Origin: Morococcus cerebrosus
GTDB taxonomy: Bacteria; Pseudomonadota; Gammaproteobacteria; Burkholderiales; Neisseriaceae
Direction: 5' to 3'
Assembly (NCBI RefSeq): GCF_022749515.1
Contig: NZ_CP094242.1
Location: forward strand, 1,178,001 to 1,242,000
Length of the DNA: 64,000 nucleotides
This document shows, one piece after another, positions 60,581 to 64,000 of this stretch. The notes under the pieces were generated by a model. It was not told the DNA's origin. It searched no databases and worked only from the letters and a program-made list of their open reading frames with translations. Positions within the stretch are counted from its first letter, which is position 1. Each line of letters begins with the position of its first letter. Both the position numbers and the translations under genes were made by a program.

Positions 60581-60651
60581 CCCCGTCCCGCATTTTCAGG
60601 CGACCTCTCCGCAGACGTCGTCTGAAAACCGCAAGAAACAAGGAAAACATT

Positions 60652-61218
60652 ATGAGCATCAAGTCCGACAAATGGATACGCCGCATGAGCGAAGAGTTCG
60701 GCATGATCGACCCCTTCGAGCCGAACCAAATCAAAGAAGCCAACGGACAGCGCATCATCTCCTACGGCACGTCCAGCTACGGTTACGACATCCGCTGCGC
60801 CAACGAATTTAAAATTTTCACCAACATCAACAGCACCATCGTTGATCCCAAAAACTTCGACCCGAAAAACTTCGTCACCGTCGAAGACGACTGCTGCATC
60901 ATCCCGCCCAATTCCTTCGCGCTGGCGCGCACGGTCGAATACTTCCGCATCCCGCGCAACGTCCTGACTGTCTGCTTGGGCAAATCCACCTACGCCCGCT
61001 GCGGCATCATCGTCAACGTCACCCCGTTTGAGCCGGAATGGGAAGGCTACGTTACCCTCGAATTTTCCAACACTACCCCCCTGCCCGCCAAAATCTACGC
61101 CGGCGAAGGCGTGGCGCAAGTCCTCTTCTTCGAGAGCGACGAAATCTGCGAAACTTCCTACAAAGACCGCAACGGCAAATACATGGGACAAACCGGCGTT
61201 ACCCTGCCGAAAACGTGA
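60652..61218 (+). CDS. dcd: dCTP deaminase
   Basis: Encodes 188 residues. Deaminates dCTP to dUTP for thymidylate synthesis. The active-site block [20 protein letters not shown] with the catalytic Glu ([11 protein letters not shown]) is intact. Trimeric cytoplasmic enzyme. A single DUS lies in the leader. Confidence 0.96.
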   Translation: MSIKSDKWIRRMSEEFGMIDPFEPNQIKEANGQRIISYGTSSYGYDIRCANEFKIFTNINSTIVDPKNFDPKNFVTVEDDCCIIPPNSFALARTVEYFRIPRNVLTVCLGKSTYARCGIIVNVTPFEPEWEGYVTLEFSNTTPLPAKIYAGEGVAQVLFFESDEICETSYKDRNGKYMGQTGVTLPKT

Positions 61219-61285
61219 TGATTGGATAAGCCGGCAAAATATAGCGCGTTTTATTTTGCCGCAGATAAAATGCAGGCACGATACA

Positions 61286-61332
61286 AGAAGGTCGTCTGAA
61301 ATCTTGGACTCAAAGTTTCAGACGACCTTCTT
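61286..61332. terminator. Inverted DUS terminator
   Basis: AGAAGGTCGTCTGAAA and TTTCAGACGACCTTCT between convergent dcd and the small lipoprotein gene. Confidence 0.8.
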
Positions 61333-61371
61333 TGTTGCCAATATGGCAAAGCAGAAACAGAATGCCCCGTT

Positions 61372-61743
61372 TTATCTCAATCCGTTATGTTCAGAATGAA
61401 GCTGCATCCTCCTGTCTGCTTCGACTGACAAAACGCCTTTGACCATACGGAAGTGTGAGACGGCTTTTTCCATATCCGTACCATTCGGCAGCTTGATTGC
61501 GATGCCATTGAAGTTTCTATATTCATAAACAATCTTTGCACCATATTCGCGGACCGCATTCATAAGCCTTTCCGAACCGGTTTCGGGATCGTAAAAAATA
61601 ATCAGGGTATTCGTAGCTTCTGTCGTTTCTAAAAGTGAAGATGATGAATACGGCTGCCTCTCGGGATGCAGTATGCTGGTTGACGTACAGGCAGCAAGCG
61701 TAAAGGCAGGCAAAACGACATAAATCAAATCGCGTTTTTTCAT
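61372..61743 (-). CDS. Small lipoprotein with inhibitor-I9-like domain
   Basis: Encodes 123 residues. Lipobox LAAC (Cys19). The mature region ends with an alpha/beta stretch (YGAKIVYEYRNFNGIAIKLP ... HFRMVKGVLSVEADR) that resembles the subtilisin propeptide/inhibitor I9 fold: strand, FNG turn, helix, then the 'GVLSVEAD' strand. No protease gene is adjacent. Resemblance is by pattern only and needs a profile search. Confidence 0.55.
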   Translation of the reverse strand: MKKRDLIYVVLPAFTLAACTSTSILHPERQPYSSSSLLETTEATNTLIIFYDPETGSERLMNAVREYGAKIVYEYRNFNGIAIKLPNGTDMEKAVSHFRMVKGVLSVEADRRMQLHSEHNGLR

Positions 61744-61820
61744 AATATTTCAATTTTTGATGAGGCATTATTTCGACAATATATCCAAAGTCAGGACAAC
61801 TAAAGAATATTACAGGACAC

Positions 61821-61859
61821 GTCGTCTGAAAACACAAAACCTATTTTCAGACGACCTTT
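61821..61859. terminator. Inverted DUS terminator after marC
   Basis: GTCGTCTGAAAAC pairs with ATTTTCAGACGAC; downstream of the rodA-marC unit on the minus strand. Confidence 0.75.
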
Positions 61860-61918
61860 CCCTTTAGGAAGGATGGGGGGATAGGCAGTAAAGTTTGCCT
61901 TCTGCACAATCCGACAAA

Positions 61919-62575
61919 CTAGCCTGCCAATTGCGGGAAAATGGATTTCAATCCGGCAACGATGATTTCTACGGAGACGGCGGCAAGCATCATGCCCATG
62001 ATGCGGTTGAGGATGGTCAGCCCTGTCGTGCCCAGTTTTTTGCTGATTCGTCCGGCGACAACGAGGATGGCGTAGCAAATCAGGCTGACAAGGAAGCCTG
62101 CGGCGAGAATCAAAGCAATATCGCTGTAATTTTTGGCGGCTGAGGCGTAGATGATGACGGTGGAGATACCGCCGGGACCGATGGTGATGGGGATGGCGAC
62201 GGGAACGACGGCGATGGCTTTGGCGTTTTTCTGGATGTGTGGTACGACGCCCTCTTCTTTGTCTCCACCGATATTTTGTTTGGCAGGGTTGTCGTTGCCG
62301 TTCATCATGGAGATGGCGATAAGCAATACCAAAATACCACCGCCGACTTGGAAAGAGCCGACGCTGATGCCTAAGATTTTCAACAACACCCCGCCCGTCA
62401 AGGTGAAGACGGCAATAACGATAAAGACGGCGAGCGCGGCAGTGCGGGCGATGCGGCGTTTTTCTTTGGTGCTGTGATCCTGCGTCAAATCAAGGTAAAT
62501 CGAGAGCGCGCTGAACGGGTTGATCAGTACAAGGAAGGCAACCAAAAGTTTGCCGATTTCTACACCTAATTCCAT
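61919..62575 (-). CDS. MarC-family inner-membrane protein
   Basis: Encodes 218 residues with six hydrophobic helices. Family signatures are LINPFSALSIYLDLT near the start and IPITIGPGGISTVIIYA in the middle. The MarC/UPF0056 family has no established function despite its name (it is not a proven drug efflux protein). It lies 11 bp after rodA, likely co-transcribed. Confidence 0.88.
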   Translation of the reverse strand: MELGVEIGKLLVAFLVLINPFSALSIYLDLTQDHSTKEKRRIARTAALAVFIVIAVFTLTGGVLLKILGISVGSFQVGGGILVLLIAISMMNGNDNPAKQNIGGDKEEGVVPHIQKNAKAIAVVPVAIPITIGPGGISTVIIYASAAKNYSDIALILAAGFLVSLICYAILVVAGRISKKLGTTGLTILNRIMGMMLAAVSVEIIVAGLKSIFPQLAG

Positions 62576-62586
62576 TTTTTATTCCC

Positions 62587-63750
62587 TTATTGGTTTTTTG
62601 TAGAGACGTTTACGTCCGCTTTGTCATTGAATTCGTAGCGGCGTTTGGTTTTGTGTTCGCTGGAAATACCCATCAGCAGCGCAAGTACGGTCATGATGGA
62701 GAGTGTTGCAGTGCCGCCGTAGCTGACCAACGGCAGGGGAACACCGACAACGGGCAAAATGCCGCTCACCATGCCCATATTCACAAAGGCGTAGCAGAAA
62801 AAGGTCATGGTCAATGCTCCGGCAAGCGTGCGGCTGTAAAGCGATTGGGCTTTGGCGGCAATCAGCAGTCCGCGCGTCAGGATAACGAGGTAAACCAGCA
62901 GCAGCAAGATGTTGCCGATCAAACCGAATTCTTCGCCATATACGGCAAAAATGAAGTCGGTCGTGGACTCTGGAATGTAATCCAAATGCGTTTGCGTGCC
63001 GTTGAGCCAGCCTTTCCCCCAAATGCCGCCGGAACCGATGGCAATCATGGATTGGATGATGTGGTAACCTGCGCCCAAAGGGTCCTGCGTCGGGTCAAAC
63101 AGCGTCAGGACGCGGGTTTTCTGATAGTCGTGCATCCCGTAGTTCCACAAAAGCGGCAATGCGGCAACAAAGGCAATGATGGCAGCAAAGATGACTTTCC
63201 ACGGCAGGCCTGCGAAAAAGACGATGAAAATACCCGATGCCATAATCAAAACTGCCGTACCCAAGTCGGGCTGTTTCAAAATCAGCGCAACGGGGATGAG
63301 GATTAAAAGCATGGCGATGATGTAGTGAAACCATTTCAGACGACCTTCGTGCCGTTGGAAGTACCAAGCGACGGTCATGGGCAGGACGATTTTCATGATT
63401 TCGGACGGCTGGATGCGCGTGAACCCCAGTTCCAACCAGCGTGTAGAGCCATTGACGGTCACGCCTGCGACTTCGACGGCGACAAGCAGCAACACGCCAA
63501 TCAGGTACATCGGCAGCGCAACCTTTGCAGCATCACGCGGCTTGAACGAGGCGACAAACCACAGCAGGGCGAAGCCGAAAACCGTATGCAGGGTTTTGTG
63601 TTCAAGCTGGCCGAAATCCTGCCCGTCCGCCGAATAGAGCAAAAACAGGCTCATGATGTAGATGGCGAGCATGGGGAAAAACAGCCACGGGTCTATCGGA
63701 GCAGATACGGTGCGCTTGATTTTTGCCCACATTCCGACCGTTTCATTCAT
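62587..63750 (-). CDS. rodA: Rod-shape peptidoglycan polymerase RodA
   Basis: Encodes 387 residues of the SEDS family with about ten membrane helices. Conserved GSTRWLELGFTRIQPSE near residue 100 and YIPESTTDFIFAVYGEEFG in the large periplasmic loop region are RodA-type. It polymerises glycan strands with the transpeptidase PBP2 (MrdA). Its start overlaps the end of mrdA by 8 bases. Confidence 0.93.
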   Translation of the reverse strand: MNETVGMWAKIKRTVSAPIDPWLFFPMLAIYIMSLFLLYSADGQDFGQLEHKTLHTVFGFALLWFVASFKPRDAAKVALPMYLIGVLLLVAVEVAGVTVNGSTRWLELGFTRIQPSEIMKIVLPMTVAWYFQRHEGRLKWFHYIIAMLLILIPVALILKQPDLGTAVLIMASGIFIVFFAGLPWKVIFAAIIAFVAALPLLWNYGMHDYQKTRVLTLFDPTQDPLGAGYHIIQSMIAIGSGGIWGKGWLNGTQTHLDYIPESTTDFIFAVYGEEFGLIGNILLLLVYLVILTRGLLIAAKAQSLYSRTLAGALTMTFFCYAFVNMGMVSGILPVVGVPLPLVSYGGTATLSIMTVLALLMGISSEHKTKRRYEFNDKADVNVSTKNQ

Positions 63751-64000
63751 GATTTGCTTCCTCCTGTTTCAGACCGTAGGCTTTTTGGAATATGGTCGGC
63801 GGTTGGGGTTGTGTGCGGTGTTGCTGCGGTTCGGGCATTCCGCCTGCGTCGGGGTCGTCTGAAAACTGCTGCGGCTTGACGTTGAGCATATAAAAATCGG
63901 TCAGGCTGCGGGCAAGCGGTGCGGCGTAGGCACCCCAGCCGCCGTTTTCCAGAATCACGGCAATGGCGATTTCAGGCTTCTCCAAGGGAGCGAACGAAAT
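63743..64000 (-). CDS. mrdA: Penicillin-binding protein 2 (MrdA), C-terminal end
   Basis: Partial; the gene continues past the window end. About 85 residues are visible: EKPEIAIAVILENGGWG, the last strand region of a class B transpeptidase, then ARSLTDFYML and a Gln/Pro-rich tail. The overlap with rodA confirms the mrdA-rodA pair of the elongasome. Confidence 0.85.
   Translation of the reverse strand: MSFAPLEKPEIAIAVILENGGWGAYAAPLARSLTDFYMLNVKPQQFSDDPDAGGMPEPQQHRTQPQPPTIFQKAYGLKQEEANHE

Overview
The window is chromosomal DNA from a Neisseria species, most likely the N. mucosa/N. sicca side of the genus. Three things point there. The dominant DNA-uptake sequence is AGGTCGTCTGAA (the 'mucosa' dialect), present dozens of times and usually as an inverted pair forming a terminator. 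Correia repeat-enclosed elements (CREEs) are present, one full-length at 156 bp and three at 107 bp. The insertion sequences are neisserial types (IS1655-like, IS1106-like). The pilHIJKX minor-pilin cluster behind dnaB is also a neisserial arrangement.

Layout. 1-4.6 kb: end of a phospholipase D-type protein, potD, alaS. 4.6-9.9 kb: an accessory patch behind alaS. It holds an AT-rich membrane-anchored gene, a DUF6429 gene, several copies of a hairpin repeat, a decayed second copy of the alaS 3' end, and two convergent IS1655 copies around an unknown gene. 9.9-24 kb: the anaerobic ubiquinone genes ubiU-ubiV-ubiT behind an FNR-like box, proS, an AT-rich intergenic region with clustered DnaA boxes (candidate oriC), S-formylglutathione hydrolase, a DUF4198 protein, ppsR/ppsA divergent, an NlpD-like lipoprotein, tig, clpP. 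24-34 kb: comEC, gshA, and leuC, leuD and leuB separated by small lipoprotein, SH3 and YhcH genes. 34-36 kb: an IS1106-like element inside a decayed IS630-type element that itself sits in half a CREE. 36-43 kb: glgX-glgP, a membrane-fusion protein and a TetR-type regulator. 43-50.6 kb: trpD, trpG, small proteins, ybiT, sodB, dnaB. 50.8-54.3 kb: pilH, pilI, pilJ, pilK, pilX. 54.4-58.9 kb: a stack of insertion sequences. 58.9-64 kb: tRNA-Glu, rdgC, a MORN-like protein, dcd, a small lipoprotein, marC, rodA and the end of mrdA.

The strongest unexpected signal is the behaviour of the IS1655-like elements. All three are inserted at the same base position and in the same orientation inside the TTTCAGACGACCT arm of a DUS inverted-repeat terminator, each with a 3-bp GAC duplication. 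Removing them rebuilds a DUS hairpin every time. The pilX terminator has been hit twice: an IS3-family element in its loop and IS1655 in its 3' arm. Other points are the candidate oriC, an alaS 3'-end duplication that bounds an accessory island, and DUS-type hairpins in foreign (Kingella/Simonsiella-like) dialects. No CRISPR array, prophage or complete new defence system was seen.
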